NCBI RefSeq assembly: GCF_020529025.1
Contig: NZ_JACNMM010000020.1
Span: 1-62,302, forward strand
DNA: 62,302 nucleotides
Direction of reading: 5' to 3'
DNA from: Oceaniglobus trochenteri
Lineage (GTDB): Bacteria; Pseudomonadota; Alphaproteobacteria; Rhodobacterales; Rhodobacteraceae
Below the pieces are notes generated by a model. That model made no database searches, was not told the DNA's origin, and saw only the letters and a list, made by a program, of their open reading frames with translations. Shown here in pieces: positions 16,692 to 25,491 of the stretch. The position numbers and the translations under genes are program-made. The number at the start of each line of letters is the position of its first letter. Position 1 is the first letter of the stretch.

Positions 16692-17824
16692 TCCGCGCCG
16701 CTGTCCTGTCCCTTGCGCTGGCCGTGGCCCCCCTTGCGGCCCTGGCCCAGGCCGATCCGGCGGCCATCGCCCGGCGGGCGGCAGCGCAGCTTGACCAGGC
16801 GGCGCGCGATCTGGCCGAGGCCGAGGGGTCGCGCAACCGGATCGCCGCCCTGACCCAGACGGTGCGCGCCTATGAGGCGGGGCTGTCCGCCCTGCGCGAG
16901 GGCCTGCGCCAGGCCAACCGGCGCGAGGCCGACATCCGCGCCCGTTTCGACCGCGAATCAGCGCGCCTTGGCGGGCTTCTGGCGGCGCTTCAGACCATGC
17001 AGGGCAGCCCCGAAGCCCTGCTTCTGCTGCATCCCTCGGGCGCCATCGGCACCGCGCGGTCCGGCATGATCCTGTCGGACGTGACCCCCGCCGTCCTGGC
17101 CGAGGTGACAGAGCTGCGCACCGACCTGGGCGAAATCGCCACCCTGCGCGCGCTTCAGGCCAGCGCGGCGGAAACGCTGCAATCGGGGCTGAGCGGTGTG
17201 CAGAAGGCGCGCACCCGGCTGGCCACCGCCATTTCCGACCGGGTGGACCTGCCCCGGCGCATGACCGAAGACGCCGAGCAGATGCAGCGCCTGATCGAAA
17301 GCACCGAAACCCTGGAAGGTTTCGCCAGCGGCCTGACAGTCTTGCCCGAGGATGACATCGCCCGCGATCTGCCCGATTTCGCGCAGGCGCAGGGCGATCT
17401 GCGCCTGCCGGTGCGTGGCCGGGTCATTGCCGGGTTCGAACAGTCCGACGCGGCGGGGGTGCGTCGGCCCGGATTGCTGATCGCGACGGCGCCCGGCGCA
17501 TTGGTCACGGCGCCCTGGCCCGCGACGATCCGCTATCGCGGTCCGCTGCTGGACTACGGAAATGTGATGATCCTCGAGCCTGCGACGGGCTATCTGATGG
17601 TTCTGGCCGGGATGGAACAGGTTTATGGTGATACCGGTCAGGTCATTCCCGCCGATACGCCGGTGGGCCTGATGGGTGGCAATGGTTCGCCGGACCTTGC
17701 GGGTTTCGACGCTCCGATGCGCGATGAGGATGGAAAAACGCAACAGGAAACGCTTTACATTGAGTTGAGAGACGGGCCAGACCCGATGGATCCCGCCCTG
17801 TGGTTCCGAATGGATGAGGAATAA
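16688..17824 (+). CDS. Murein hydrolase activator EnvC-like (LytM domain)
   Basis: 378 aa starting with a signal peptide (MIRAAVLSLALAVAPLAALAQA). Residues about 25-210 are Ala/Gln/Arg-rich coiled coil; about 240-378 are a degenerate LytM/M23 domain (LPVRGRVIAGFEQ to LYIELRDGPDPMDPALWF). The metal-binding His residues of active M23 peptidases are absent, as in EnvC, which activates amidases at the division septum rather than cutting murein itself. It overlaps gpmI by 4 bp and is followed by ctpA, a frequent gpmI-envC-ctpA arrangement. Confidence 0.87.
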   Translation: MIRAAVLSLALAVAPLAALAQADPAAIARRAAAQLDQAARDLAEAEGSRNRIAALTQTVRAYEAGLSALREGLRQANRREADIRARFDRESARLGGLLAALQTMQGSPEALLLLHPSGAIGTARSGMILSDVTPAVLAEVTELRTDLGEIATLRALQASAAETLQSGLSGVQKARTRLATAISDRVDLPRRMTEDAEQMQRLIESTETLEGFASGLTVLPEDDIARDLPDFAQAQGDLRLPVRGRVIAGFEQSDAAGVRRPGLLIATAPGALVTAPWPATIRYRGPLLDYGNVMILEPATGYLMVLAGMEQVYGDTGQVIPADTPVGLMGGNGSPDLAGFDAPMRDEDGKTQQETLYIELRDGPDPMDPALWFRMDEE

Positions 17825-17831
17825 TCGACAG

Positions 17832-19166
17832 ATGAGAAAATTTGCAATCGCCGCCCTCGGCGGCACCCTGGCCGGCATTCTTCTGACCACGCAGGTGGCG
17901 GGGCCGCTTCTGGCGCAGGAGAACGACAAGGGCGGCAGCGTCTACGAACAGTTGGACCTGTTCGGCGACATATTCGAGCGGATCCGCGCGCAATATGTCT
18001 CGGAGGTGGAACCCAAGCAGCTGATCGAGGCGGCCATCGACGGCATGCTGACCTCGCTTGATCCGCACTCCAGCTACCTGTCGGCCGATGATGCGGCGGC
18101 GATGCGGGTGCAGACGCGGGGCGAATTCGGCGGGCTCGGGATCGAGGTGACGCAGGAAGAGGGCTTTGTGAAAGTCGTCGCGCCCATGGATGGCACGCCG
18201 GCCGATGCCGCGGGTGTCGAGGCGGGCGATTTCATCACCCACGTCGATGGCGAGTCGGTTCTGGGCCTGACCCTGGACGATGCGGTCGACCTGATGCGCG
18301 GCCCGGTGGGCAGCGAGATCATCATCACCGTGGTGCGCGAGGGCAAGACCGAACCCTTCGACATCTCGATCATTCGCGACACCATCAAGCTGACGGCGGT
18401 GCGCACCCGCACCGAGGGCAAATCGGTGGTTCTGCGCATCACCACCTTCAACGATCAGACCTATCCCAACCTGGAAGAGGGCCTGAAGAAGCAGGTGGAA
18501 GAGGCCGGCGGTATCGAGAACGTCAACGGCTTTGTCGTGGACCTGCGCAACAATCCCGGTGGCCTTCTAACCCAGGCGATCCGCGTGTCCGACGCCTTCC
18601 TTGAATCGGGCGAGATTGTCAGCACCCGGGGCCGCGATCCGGCCGACAGCGACCGTTACAATGCCACGTCGGGCGATCTGGCCCAGGGCAAGCCGCTGGT
18701 GGTGCTGATCAACGGCGGTTCGGCTTCGGCCAGTGAAATCGTCGCCGGCGCCCTGCAGGATCACCGCCGCGCCATCGTGATCGGGACCAAGTCGTTCGGC
18801 AAGGGTTCGGTTCAGACGGTGATGCCGTTGCGCGGCGATGGCGCCATGCGCCTGACGACGGCGCGCTATTACACGCCCTCGGGTCGGTCGATCCAGAGCC
18901 TTGGCGTGTCGCCCGACATCGTGGTGGCCCAGCCGCCGCGCCGCGAGGTGGACGAGGAAGAGGATGCCACGAACCGCCCCAGCCGCTCGGAGGCCGATCT
19001 GCGCGGTGCGATCAGCAACGATTCGGTGACCGAGGATGAGCGCAAGATCATCCTGGAAGAGCAGGAGAAGGCCGCCGAGGCCGCGAAGCTGCGCGATGAG
19101 GATTACCAGCTGGCCTATGCCATCGACATCCTCAAGGGCCTGTCCGCCCTTGGCCCGAACGAGTGA
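17832..19166 (+). CDS. ctpA: C-terminal processing peptidase, S41 family
   Basis: 444 aa. An N-terminal signal/anchor (FAIAALGGTLAGILLTTQVAG) is followed by a PDZ domain (about 95-180) and the S41 core. The Ser-Lys site aligns with Tsp: Ser299 in GGSASASEI, Asp310 in LQDHRR, Lys324 in FGKGSVQ. It degrades or trims periplasmic proteins from the C-terminus. The start at 17832 is chosen because it begins the signal segment. It follows the EnvC-like gene by 7 bp and is followed by a strong hairpin. Confidence 0.93.
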   Translation: MRKFAIAALGGTLAGILLTTQVAGPLLAQENDKGGSVYEQLDLFGDIFERIRAQYVSEVEPKQLIEAAIDGMLTSLDPHSSYLSADDAAAMRVQTRGEFGGLGIEVTQEEGFVKVVAPMDGTPADAAGVEAGDFITHVDGESVLGLTLDDAVDLMRGPVGSEIIITVVREGKTEPFDISIIRDTIKLTAVRTRTEGKSVVLRITTFNDQTYPNLEEGLKKQVEEAGGIENVNGFVVDLRNNPGGLLTQAIRVSDAFLESGEIVSTRGRDPADSDRYNATSGDLAQGKPLVVLINGGSASASEIVAGALQDHRRAIVIGTKSFGKGSVQTVMPLRGDGAMRLTTARYYTPSGRSIQSLGVSPDIVVAQPPRREVDEEEDATNRPSRSEADLRGAISNDSVTEDERKIILEEQEKAAEAAKLRDEDYQLAYAIDILKGLSALGPNE

Positions 19167-19172
19167 GGCACC

Positions 19173-19201
19173 CGGGCGCCCCGTCGGTTTCGGGGCGCCC
19201 G
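19173..19201 (+). terminator. GC-rich hairpin after ctpA
   Basis: Perfect 11-bp stem, CGGGCGCCCCG (19173-19183) with CGGGGCGCCCG (19191-19201), loop TCGGTTT, starting 7 bp after the ctpA stop. There is no T-run after it, so it may attenuate or protect the mRNA end rather than act as a classical terminator. Confidence 0.6.
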
Positions 19202-19334
19202 ATACCGTCACGGCCCAAAGCGCCCCGGGGCCTGGGCCGCGACCACTTTCGCAACGTTCGGAACAGCCGTGCCGCCGAATGACGGGCGAAAGCTGCCGGG
19301 CAACCTGTGAAACCGAAGAAAACCGGAGCGAGAG

Positions 19335-19817
19335 ATGACCCCTGACGCGATCGAGAAACTGCCCTATCGGCCCTGTGTCGGCGTGGTGCTGGCCAATGCC
19401 CGGGGCGAGGTCTTTGTTGGTCAGCGGATCGACAGCAGCGCCGCCGCCTGGCAGATGCCCCAGGGCGGCATCGACAAGGGCGAAGACCCCCGCACCGCCG
19501 CCCTGCGCGAGCTGCGCGAGGAAACCGGCGTCACCCCCGATCTGGTGCGGATCGAGGCGGAAACCGAGGGCTGGATTCGCTATGACCTGCCGACCGATCT
19601 GGTGGGCAAGCTGTGGAAGGGGCGGTATCGCGGGCAGGAACAACGCTGGTTCCTCATGCGCTTTCTGGGGCAGGATGACCGGATCGACATCACCCAGCCC
19701 CCGGCCGAATTTTCCGAATGGCGCTGGCTGCCCAAGGACCAGCTGGTCGATCAGATCGTGCCGTTCAAACGTGCGGTCTATGAACAGGTGATGACGGCGT
19801 TCGGGGGGCGGATCTGA
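19335..19817 (+). CDS. rppH: RNA pyrophosphohydrolase (Nudix)
   Basis: 160 aa, RppH length. The Nudix box spans residues 44-66, with Glu50, Arg58-Glu59 and Glu62-Glu63 in the canonical positions. N-terminal [21 protein letters not shown] and the WQMPQGG lead-in are typical of RppH/NudH. It removes pyrophosphate from 5'-triphosphate mRNA, starting decay. Its stop overlaps the next ATG (TGATG). Confidence 0.92.
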   Translation: MTPDAIEKLPYRPCVGVVLANARGEVFVGQRIDSSAAAWQMPQGGIDKGEDPRTAALRELREETGVTPDLVRIEAETEGWIRYDLPTDLVGKLWKGRYRGQEQRWFLMRFLGQDDRIDITQPPAEFSEWRWLPKDQLVDQIVPFKRAVYEQVMTAFGGRI

Positions 19818-20275
19818 TGCGCCGGGTCTTTCTTGCCATGGCGCTTTGCGCGGTGGGCCACCAGGCGGCGGCGCTGTCCTGTCAGCGGATCGAACCGCAG
19901 GACGCCTTTGAAAAGGCCGCCGCGGCCGAGGAATCCTATATCGTCGTCCATGGCAGTTTCGCCTTCGATGCCGAAGCCTTGCCGAAAAGCCATGAACCGG
20001 GCGCGGGCGATGTGACGATTCCGGCCACCTTCACCGGTCTCGGGCTGACCGGCGAGGGATTCAGCACGCCGCTGGAATTTCGCGTCGCGCTTGACGCCCG
20101 GTGCCTTGGCCCCTGGTGCGGCACCCTGCAGCCCGACCTGTTGCAACTGGCCTTTCTGGAACGGCGCACCGATGGCTATCACCTTGAGGTCAGCCCGTGC
20201 CCCGGCCGGGCCTTTTCAACCCCGGACGAAGCGACGCTGGACCAGATGACCGCCTGCCTGAACGGCGGTTGCTGA
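19817..20275 (+). CDS. Exported hypothetical protein
   Basis: 152 aa with a short signal peptide ([19 protein letters not shown]). The mature part has several Cys residues (CQRIEPQ, CLGPWCGTLQ, CPGRAF, CLNGGC), which suggests disulfides in the periplasm. No family is recognised with confidence. It overlaps rppH by one base (TGATG) and its stop touches that of the convergent GST gene with no gap. Confidence 0.7.
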   Translation: MRRVFLAMALCAVGHQAAALSCQRIEPQDAFEKAAAAEESYIVVHGSFAFDAEALPKSHEPGAGDVTIPATFTGLGLTGEGFSTPLEFRVALDARCLGPWCGTLQPDLLQLAFLERRTDGYHLEVSPCPGRAFSTPDEATLDQMTACLNGGC

Positions 20276-20878
20276 TCAGGCGGGGCGGGTGGCCTGCATC
20301 GACGGGCGCTGTGCAAAGGTCTCGTACCACCTGGTCAGGGCATCGTGGCCGTTGCGCCAGCCGCGCGCGTCGTGGCGCAGGTCGAGATAGCCAAGCGCAC
20401 AGCCGACTGAAATCTGCCCCATGTCCAGCGGCCCGTTCAGGTGGCTCATCCAGCGGCTGTTGAGCGTGTCGAGGCTGCGGGCGATCTTGCCCCACTGCGC
20501 CTCGATCCAGCCGTCGAACTGTTTTTCTTCGGGGCGCACCCGGCGCTCATAGGTCATCGAAACGGCGGCATCCATGATCGCATCGCCCGTCGCCTCAAGG
20601 GTCAGCGTATCCCAGATGCGGGCGTCGCGGTAAAGCTTGCCCCCCGCGCGGGCATCGAGATAGCGGCAGATCACCCGGCTGTCATAAAGCGCGGGGCCAT
20701 CGGGGCGCGACAGGGTCGGGATCTTGCCGGTGGGGTTGTGGGGCAGGATTTCCGAGGCCGAGTCGACGGGCGTTGTCGTCACCATCACCAGTTCCACGTC
20801 ACCGGTCTGGCTGGTTTCGTGCAGGGTGACGACGACCTTGCGCACAAAGGGCGAGGCGGGCGATTGAAACAGTTGCAT
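20276..20878 (-). CDS. Glutathione S-transferase
   Basis: 200 aa, typical GST length. The N-terminal thioredoxin fold starts MQLFQSPASPFVRKVVV. The cis-Pro/glutathione motif appears as GKIPTLSRPDGPALYDSRVICRYL across about 50-72 (read in two halves). The C-terminal helical domain follows. GSTs conjugate glutathione to electrophiles or act as isomerases/peroxidases; the substrate is unknown. Ribosome site GGAG precedes the ATG. Confidence 0.88.
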   Translation of the reverse strand: MQLFQSPASPFVRKVVVTLHETSQTGDVELVMVTTTPVDSASEILPHNPTGKIPTLSRPDGPALYDSRVICRYLDARAGGKLYRDARIWDTLTLEATGDAIMDAAVSMTYERRVRPEEKQFDGWIEAQWGKIARSLDTLNSRWMSHLNGPLDMGQISVGCALGYLDLRHDARGWRNGHDALTRWYETFAQRPSMQATRPA

Positions 20879-20908
20879 GGCGGACTCCGCTGTTGATTTT
20901 GCCGCACC

Positions 20909-21535
20909 CTAGGCCTTGGGCGGGGGGCTGTCCATCAAGGCCGCCAGAAGGGCCGTGTCCTGCCCGATGCCCTGGGCGGCCATCTGCGCGGCGGCATTCC
21001 TGCGGGCGGCGTCGGGCTTGTTCTGGCCCAGCTTCCATGTGCTGTCGACGGCGGTGATCGTCAGGCGGCAGGGCGCGATCTGGCGCATCATCCGCTCCAT
21101 CAGGCCGTCGCTCATCTTGTCGCTGTGCCAGGGGGTCTTGGGGGTCAGCATCTGTTCGAAATGGGCCGAAAGCCTGTCCAGCACGTCGCGCAGGCGGTCG
21201 CCCGCAAGCGGCGCAAGGGTGCCGCGCAGATGCACGGCGACATAGTTCCAGGTGGGCACCTGATCAGGGGCGCCGTACCAGTCGGGCGAGACATAGCCAT
21301 CGGGCCCCTGCACCGCGATCACCGCCTCCTGCGGGTGGTCCAGCAGGCGCAGGATGGGGTTCGAGCGGACAAGATGCAGATCGGCGCCTTCGCCGGTGTC
21401 GTCCAGCAGGAAGGGGACATGGGCCAGAAGGGGGCCACCTTCGGCGTTCAGCGCCAGCGTACCGAAGCCACGTTCACGGGCAAAGGCCAGCGATTGCGCG
21501 TCGGGCGTGGTGCGGAAGGCGGGGTTGGGGTGCAT
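20909..21535 (-). CDS. FMN-binding negative transcriptional regulator, PaiB-like
   Basis: 208 aa, the length of the PaiB (FMN_bind_2) family. Typical stretches are MHPNPAFRTTD-like start, HVPFLLDD, HLVRSNPI, VSPDWYG and PTWNYVAVHLRG. The family has a split-barrel FMN-binding fold; PaiB affects sporulation and protease expression in Bacillus, but the biochemical role here is unknown. A strong AGGAG site precedes the start. It lies between two GST genes on the same strand. Confidence 0.88.
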   Translation of the reverse strand: MHPNPAFRTTPDAQSLAFARERGFGTLALNAEGGPLLAHVPFLLDDTGEGADLHLVRSNPILRLLDHPQEAVIAVQGPDGYVSPDWYGAPDQVPTWNYVAVHLRGTLAPLAGDRLRDVLDRLSAHFEQMLTPKTPWHSDKMSDGLMERMMRQIAPCRLTITAVDSTWKLGQNKPDAARRNAAAQMAAQGIGQDTALLAALMDSPPPKA

Positions 21536-21558
21536 GGCGTTCTCCTGTCGGGGCAGGG

Positions 21559-22173
21559 TTAGCCGCTTTGGGGTGCCTCATAAAGCGGATGTTTCACCAT
21601 GATCCGGGCAAAGCGGGCGCTTTCCAGGTGGCGGTTCAGCCAGGCCTGAAGGTGGGGCCAGGGCTGTGCGTCGAACCAGGGCCGGTCGATCATCGCGAAC
21701 TGGCGGATGAAGGGAAACAGCGCCGCATCGACAAGGGTATCGCGTGGTCCGCAAAGCGAAGCGTGCTGTCCAAGCCTGTCGTTCAGCCCCGCCAGATGGG
21801 TTGCCGCCGCCTGCCGGGCCTGCACGGGGTCGCTTTCGGGAAAGCGGTTGGGGTATTTCGTACGGTCCAGCGCCTGTTTGAACGGCCCGTCGTTGGCGGC
21901 GATCAGGGCGGCCTCCCCGGGCGCGTGGTCCAGCCAGCCTCCGGGATCGTTCCGGCGCAGCGCCCAGTGCATGACATCAAGGCTCTCGTCGATCACGCCA
22001 CCCTGGGTTTCCAGAACCGGCACCGTTCCCTTGGGCGAGGCCGCAAGCATCGCGGCGGGTTTGTCGCGCAGCAGGATTTCGCGGTGTTCGACGGAAATTT
22101 CCGCCACATCCAGCGCCAGCCGCGCCCGCATGGCAAATGGGCAGCGGCGGAAGGACCAGAGGATCGGCGTCAC
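21559..22173 (-). CDS. Glutathione S-transferase family protein
   Basis: 204 aa from a GTG start at 22173 that overlaps the mtaB stop (GTGA). The thioredoxin fold begins [23 protein letters not shown] resembles the active Cys of omega/beta-type GSTs and glutaredoxin-like proteins. SPKGTVPVLE carries the cis-Pro motif. The frame is open further upstream inside mtaB but has no family similarity there. Probably translated in step with mtaB. Confidence 0.85.
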   Translation of the reverse strand: MTPILWSFRRCPFAMRARLALDVAEISVEHREILLRDKPAAMLAASPKGTVPVLETQGGVIDESLDVMHWALRRNDPGGWLDHAPGEAALIAANDGPFKQALDRTKYPNRFPESDPVQARQAAATHLAGLNDRLGQHASLCGPRDTLVDAALFPFIRQFAMIDRPWFDAQPWPHLQAWLNRHLESARFARIMVKHPLYEAPQSG

Positions 22174-23417
22174 GACTGGCGCACGGCCTGCAACTGGCCG
22201 TCGATGCGGCCCGTGATGCGGGCGGGGACGATCGCGCCCACCTCCTGATCGGTGTCGAACAGGGTTTCGGTGAACTGCGCGGTGCGGCCCATGCGCGGCG
22301 TTTCCATGAGGACGGCGTGATCTGCCCCCTGCTGGGCCGCCAGATGCCGTGCCACCTGCGCATCGCCCGCTGCGCGCAGGGCGGCGGCGCGGGTCTTGAT
22401 CGCGGTGCCGTTCACCGCGGGCATCCGCGCGGCGGGCGTGCCCTGACGGGCCGAATAGGGAAAGACGTGCAGCCAGGTCAGATCGCATTCGCGCACCAGG
22501 TCAAGCGAGCCCTGGAACATCTCGTCCGTTTCGGTGGGGAACCCGGCGATGATGTCGGCCCCGAACACCATGTCGGGGCGCAGACGGCGGGCCTCTTCGC
22601 AGAAGCGGATGGCATCATCGCGCAAATGACGGCGCTTCATCCGTTTCAGGATCATGTCGTGGCCATGTTGCAGCGACAGATGAAGATGCGGCATCAGGCG
22701 CGGTTCGGTGGCGATGGCCTCGAGCAGGTCTTCATCCACCTCGATGCTGTCGATCGAGGAAATCCGCAGGCGGGGCAGGTCGGGCACCAGCTTCAGGATG
22801 CGCATGACCAGGTTGCCAAGGCGCGGCTGGCCCGGCAGATCGGCGCCCCAACTGGTGAGGTCGACGCCGGTCAGCACCACTTCGTTATAGCCGCGCCCGA
22901 CCAGGCGCTTGATCTGGTCCACCACCACACCGGCGGGCACGGACCGCGAATTGCCGCGCCCATAGGGGATGATGCAGAAGGTGCAGCGGTGATCGCATCC
23001 GTTCTGCACCTGCACATAGGCGCGGCTGCGGGTGCCGAACCCGTCGATCAGGTGGCCCGCCGTTTCGGTGACCGACATGATGTCATCGACCTGCACCTTC
23101 TCGGTGCCAAGATCCTGCCAGGTGGCGGGCTGCATCTTTTCGGTGTTGCCGATTACCCGGTCCACCTCGGGCATGGCGGCGAAAGTCTCGGGCTCGGTCT
23201 GGGCGGCGCATCCGGTGACGATCAGCGTCGCACCGGGGTTTTCGCGGCGCAGCTTGCGGATCTCCTGCCGGGCCTTGCGCACCGCCTCGGCGGTGACGGC
23301 GCAGGTGTTTACGACAACGGTGTTTTCCACGCCGGCGGCGGCGGTCAGCTCGCGCATCGCCTCGGTTTCATAGGTGTTCAGGCGGCAGCCAAGGGTGGCG
23401 AAGACGGGCGCGCTCAT
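22170..23417 (-). CDS. mtaB: tRNA (N6-threonylcarbamoyladenosine37-C2)-methylthiotransferase
   Basis: 415 aa. The UPF0004 domain starts [11 protein letters not shown] with Cys11; the radical-SAM triad is in [15 protein letters not shown]; a TRAM-like segment ends the protein. MtaB adds a methylthio group to t6A37 in tRNAs reading ANN codons, using two 4Fe-4S clusters. The start at 23417 overlaps the dapF stop as ATGA, and the long upstream open frame is antisense-like filler over dapF. The order dapF-mtaB-GST is tightly coupled. Confidence 0.93.
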   Translation of the reverse strand: MSAPVFATLGCRLNTYETEAMRELTAAAGVENTVVVNTCAVTAEAVRKARQEIRKLRRENPGATLIVTGCAAQTEPETFAAMPEVDRVIGNTEKMQPATWQDLGTEKVQVDDIMSVTETAGHLIDGFGTRSRAYVQVQNGCDHRCTFCIIPYGRGNSRSVPAGVVVDQIKRLVGRGYNEVVLTGVDLTSWGADLPGQPRLGNLVMRILKLVPDLPRLRISSIDSIEVDEDLLEAIATEPRLMPHLHLSLQHGHDMILKRMKRRHLRDDAIRFCEEARRLRPDMVFGADIIAGFPTETDEMFQGSLDLVRECDLTWLHVFPYSARQGTPAARMPAVNGTAIKTRAAALRAAGDAQVARHLAAQQGADHAVLMETPRMGRTAQFTETLFDTDQEVGAIVPARITGRIDGQLQAVRQS

Positions 23418-24262
23418 GCCAGGGCCGCCAGGAATGCGGGCGTCAGGGCGCCGGTAAAGACATGGGCGGTGGGGCCGGTCATCCAGACACCATCCTCGCG
23501 CCAGTCGATATGCAGCGTTCCGCCATCCAGGTCGATTCGCACCTGCCGCCCGGTCAATCCGCGCCGCGCCGCACCCACCGCCACCGCGCAGGAGGACGAC
23601 CCCGAGGCCAGCGTCAGCCCCGCGCCACGTTCCCACACCCGCATGCGCAGGTGGTCGGGCGCGACAATCTGCGCGACCTGCACGTTGGTGCGTTCGGGGA
23701 AAAGGGGATGGTGTTCGTGTTCGGGGCCGAAACGGGTGATGTCCACGGCTTCGGCATCGTCGACGAAGAAGGTGCAATGGGGGTTGCCTATGCCGGTCGC
23801 CACCGGATCGCCCGCGATGGGCAGGTGCAGGGTGTCCATGGCACGGGCCAGCGGGATCTGGTCCCACTCCAGCAGCGGCGCGCCCATGTTCACCGAGGTC
23901 AGCCCCCCGCCGGCATCCACGGCCTGCAACACGCCGCGTTCGGTGCGCAGGGTCAGGGATGTGACGCCGGTGTCGTCCATCAGATGCCGCGCGATACAGC
24001 GGGTGGCGTTGCCACATGCACCTGCCGTGCTGCCGTCGGTGTTGAAGAAGGTCAGCGCCACATCGCCAGATTCGTCGTTGTCGATCAGGGCCAGCTGATC
24101 GAATCCGACGCCGCGGTGCCGGTCGCCCAGGGCCCGGGCCAGCGCAGCCGTCATCACCGGCCCGCCGGCGCGGCGGTCGATCACGACGAAATCGTTGCCC
24201 AGTCCGTGAAACTTCATGAACTGCACGGTTTTTCCTGCACTGTTGTCCTGCATGGCGGCCAT
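23414..24262 (-). CDS. dapF: Diaminopimelate epimerase
   Basis: About 282 aa from the ATG at 24262. The core starts [14 protein letters not shown] and has both catalytic cysteines, in GACGNATRC and [12 protein letters not shown]. DapF converts LL- to meso-diaminopimelate for lysine and peptidoglycan. Possible starts are 24262 (AGGA upstream), 24253 and 24217 (directly at the conserved core); upstream of 24262 the frame runs into tRNA-Lys on the other strand and is not coding. Confidence 0.92.
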   Translation of the reverse strand: MAAMQDNSAGKTVQFMKFHGLGNDFVVIDRRAGGPVMTAALARALGDRHRGVGFDQLALIDNDESGDVALTFFNTDGSTAGACGNATRCIARHLMDDTGVTSLTLRTERGVLQAVDAGGGLTSVNMGAPLLEWDQIPLARAMDTLHLPIAGDPVATGIGNPHCTFFVDDAEAVDITRFGPEHEHHPLFPERTNVQVAQIVAPDHLRMRVWERGAGLTLASGSSSCAVAVGAARRGLTGRQVRIDLDGGTLHIDWREDGVWMTGPTAHVFTGALTPAFLAALA

Positions 24263-24358
24263 ATATCCCGCGTCCTGACCTTTTGGAAGAGAAAGCAAAA
24301 ATTTAGGTCGGATTTCCGCTTGACCCCAAAATCCTCTACGGGTAGCAAGCGCCGCAGT

Positions 24359-24434
24359 GGGCCTGTAGCTCAGTTGGTAGAGCAACTGACTTTTAATCAG
24401 TAGGTCTCGGGTTCGAACCCCGACGGGCTCACCA
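24359..24434 (+). tRNA. tRNA-Lys (TTT)
   Basis: 76 nt with encoded CCA. The acceptor stem is GGGCCTG/CGGGCTC with two G-U pairs; the anticodon stem is ACTGA/TCAGT with loop CTTTTAA (anticodon TTT); the T arm is TCGGG-TTCGAAC-CCCGA. It is the last host gene on the left; phage genes start right after it. Confidence 0.97.
24398..24434. other. Probable attL: 3' half of tRNA-Lys
   Basis: Tyrosine-integrase phages commonly recombine in the 3' half of a tRNA gene and restore it. Here the tRNA remains complete, and everything to its right up to the window edge is phage-like, with the integrase operon reading toward it. The exact core is unknown because attR lies outside the window. Confidence 0.65.
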
Positions 24435-24482
24435 CTTTTCGTAGTAGAAACATCGTCTTGTGGTTGCTCTGGAAAGTTGTCC

Positions 24483-24513
24483 GTCCGAGCGTCCGAAGCT
24501 GTCCGACTCGGAC
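24483..24513. repeat. GTCCGA repeats next to attL
   Basis: GTCCGA at 24483, 24491 and 24501, plus the inverted TCGGAC at 24508. GTCCGAG (24483-24489) and CTCGGAC (24507-24513) can also pair as a hairpin. Candidates are integrase arm-type sites or a terminator for the leftward operon. Confidence 0.5.
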
Positions 24514-24515
24514 GA

Positions 24516-24752
24516 TCACCCCATTGCCCTCATTTCAGCGCGGCAGAAGCGGCAGAACCGGTGGTGATGACCGGTGCTGGTGAAGCTGGTCTTGCACCCG
24601 AGACAGGGGCGGCGCTTGCGCCGGGCGGCCGTTTCCAGTTTGTGGGCCATCGTGATCGCCTGATCGTAGGTGCCCTGCATCGTGCGCAGATCCCGGCCGT
24701 CGATCGACAGGGTGAAGGCGCGGCCCTGGCCCTTGATTTGAACCGCACTCAT
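24516..24752 (-). CDS. Small zinc-ribbon protein
   Basis: 78 aa, basic. C50xxC53 and C67xxC70 form a probable zinc ribbon near the C-terminus; the first 40 residues ([20 protein letters not shown]) look like a small beta unit. It is the last gene of the leftward phage operon and its ATG overlaps the stop of the membrane peptide upstream (ATGA). Function unknown; nucleic-acid binding is plausible. Confidence 0.72.
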   Translation of the reverse strand: MSAVQIKGQGRAFTLSIDGRDLRTMQGTYDQAITMAHKLETAARRKRRPCLGCKTSFTSTGHHHRFCRFCRAEMRAMG

Positions 24753-24838
24753 TGCGCCACCAGAACGTAGAAAATCCCGACCCACATCGCGACGCTTGCG
24801 ATCATGAAGGGAAAGACCCACCAACCATGCGGTTTCAT
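24749..24838 (-). CDS. 29-aa membrane peptide
   Basis: Encodes MKPHGWWVFPFMIASVAMWV and nine more residues: one hydrophobic helix with a basic N-terminus. Both ends overlap neighbours by ATGA (24835-24838 and 24749-24752), which is strong evidence that this very short frame is translated. Function unknown. Confidence 0.65.
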   Translation of the reverse strand: MKPHGWWVFPFMIASVAMWVGIFYVLVAQ

Positions 24839-25038
24839 GCGTGGTCCCTTTCCACCAGTCTCGCGTGACAGGCCGGTTCCATTTCGATCGAACATTCGAG
24901 GACGTGACCGCAGGCCGGGCAGGTATGGGTGCCTTCGCCGATGTTGTACAAGTCGGTGTAACAGGCGCAGCACGTCCAGTAATCGTCGCGGTTCGGGTTC
25001 GATGTGTGGTCCGACAGCGGTTCTTGAAGGGCCCTCAT
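24835..25038 (-). CDS. Small zinc-ribbon protein
   Basis: 67 aa. Cys pairs C23xxC26 and C40xxC43 (TCCACYTDLY, HTCPACGHVL) make a zinc ribbon. It overlaps the 85-aa gene upstream and the membrane peptide downstream by ATGA. Likely a phage early protein of unknown role. Confidence 0.7.
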   Translation of the reverse strand: MRALQEPLSDHTSNPNRDDYWTCCACYTDLYNIGEGTHTCPACGHVLECSIEMEPACHARLVERDHA

Positions 25039-25292
25039 TTGAGCAGCCTTTTGCAGGCGGCGACTGATGATCGAGCAAAACTTGCCAGGTCTTTCTGTGC
25101 CAGTGCCTTTTCCGCGGCGTCCCAGCCATCGTCGTCATCCGACCAGGGGCCTTCGTGGATTTCAACGGTCACAGATGGATCGCACCGTGTGATAAGATGC
25201 GGACCATACTCTCCGTTGCTGCCCTGCTTGGCTTCGATCCGGGATAGGACCTGAAGGCCTTCATGGGTTTCCAGTCGAGCGAAGTCATTCAT
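25035..25292 (-). CDS. Phage hypothetical protein
   Basis: 85 aa from the ATG at 25292, preceded by AAAGGAAC. Mixed alpha/beta, acidic in the middle (GPWSDDDDGWDAAEKAL) with a basic C-terminal helix. No family recognised. It overlaps the Lar-like gene by 8 bp upstream and the zinc-ribbon gene by 4 bp downstream. Confidence 0.68.
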   Translation of the reverse strand: MNDFARLETHEGLQVLSRIEAKQGSNGEYGPHLITRCDPSVTVEIHEGPWSDDDDGWDAAEKALAQKDLASFARSSVAACKRLLK

Positions 25293-25491
25293 GATTGTTC
25301 CTTTCTGGGAAGGTCTTGGGGCGGGATGTCCTGGCGTTCCATTTGATGATCGCCTCGCCCATGGTTTCGGCGACATTGTGCGTGCCGCAATCCTCGCATC
25401 CGACCGAGGGCGTTGCCGTGCAGTCCGCTGATCGGTCGGTGTAGGCCTTGCCGCCGCAGAACGGGCAGGGCAGAAGGAACGGCGCGCTCAT
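25285..25491 (-). CDS. Lar-like restriction alleviation protein
   Basis: 68 aa. LLPCPFCGGKAYTD, then CEDCG and AIIKWNAR match the Lar family pattern (zinc ribbon followed by WN-R). In the Rac prophage Lar reduces type I restriction by promoting modification; in many phages the family is only presumed to do so. Its start overlaps the integrase stop (ATGA). Confidence 0.72.
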   Translation of the reverse strand: MSAPFLLPCPFCGGKAYTDRSADCTATPSVGCEDCGTHNVAETMGEAIIKWNARTSRPKTFPERNNHE

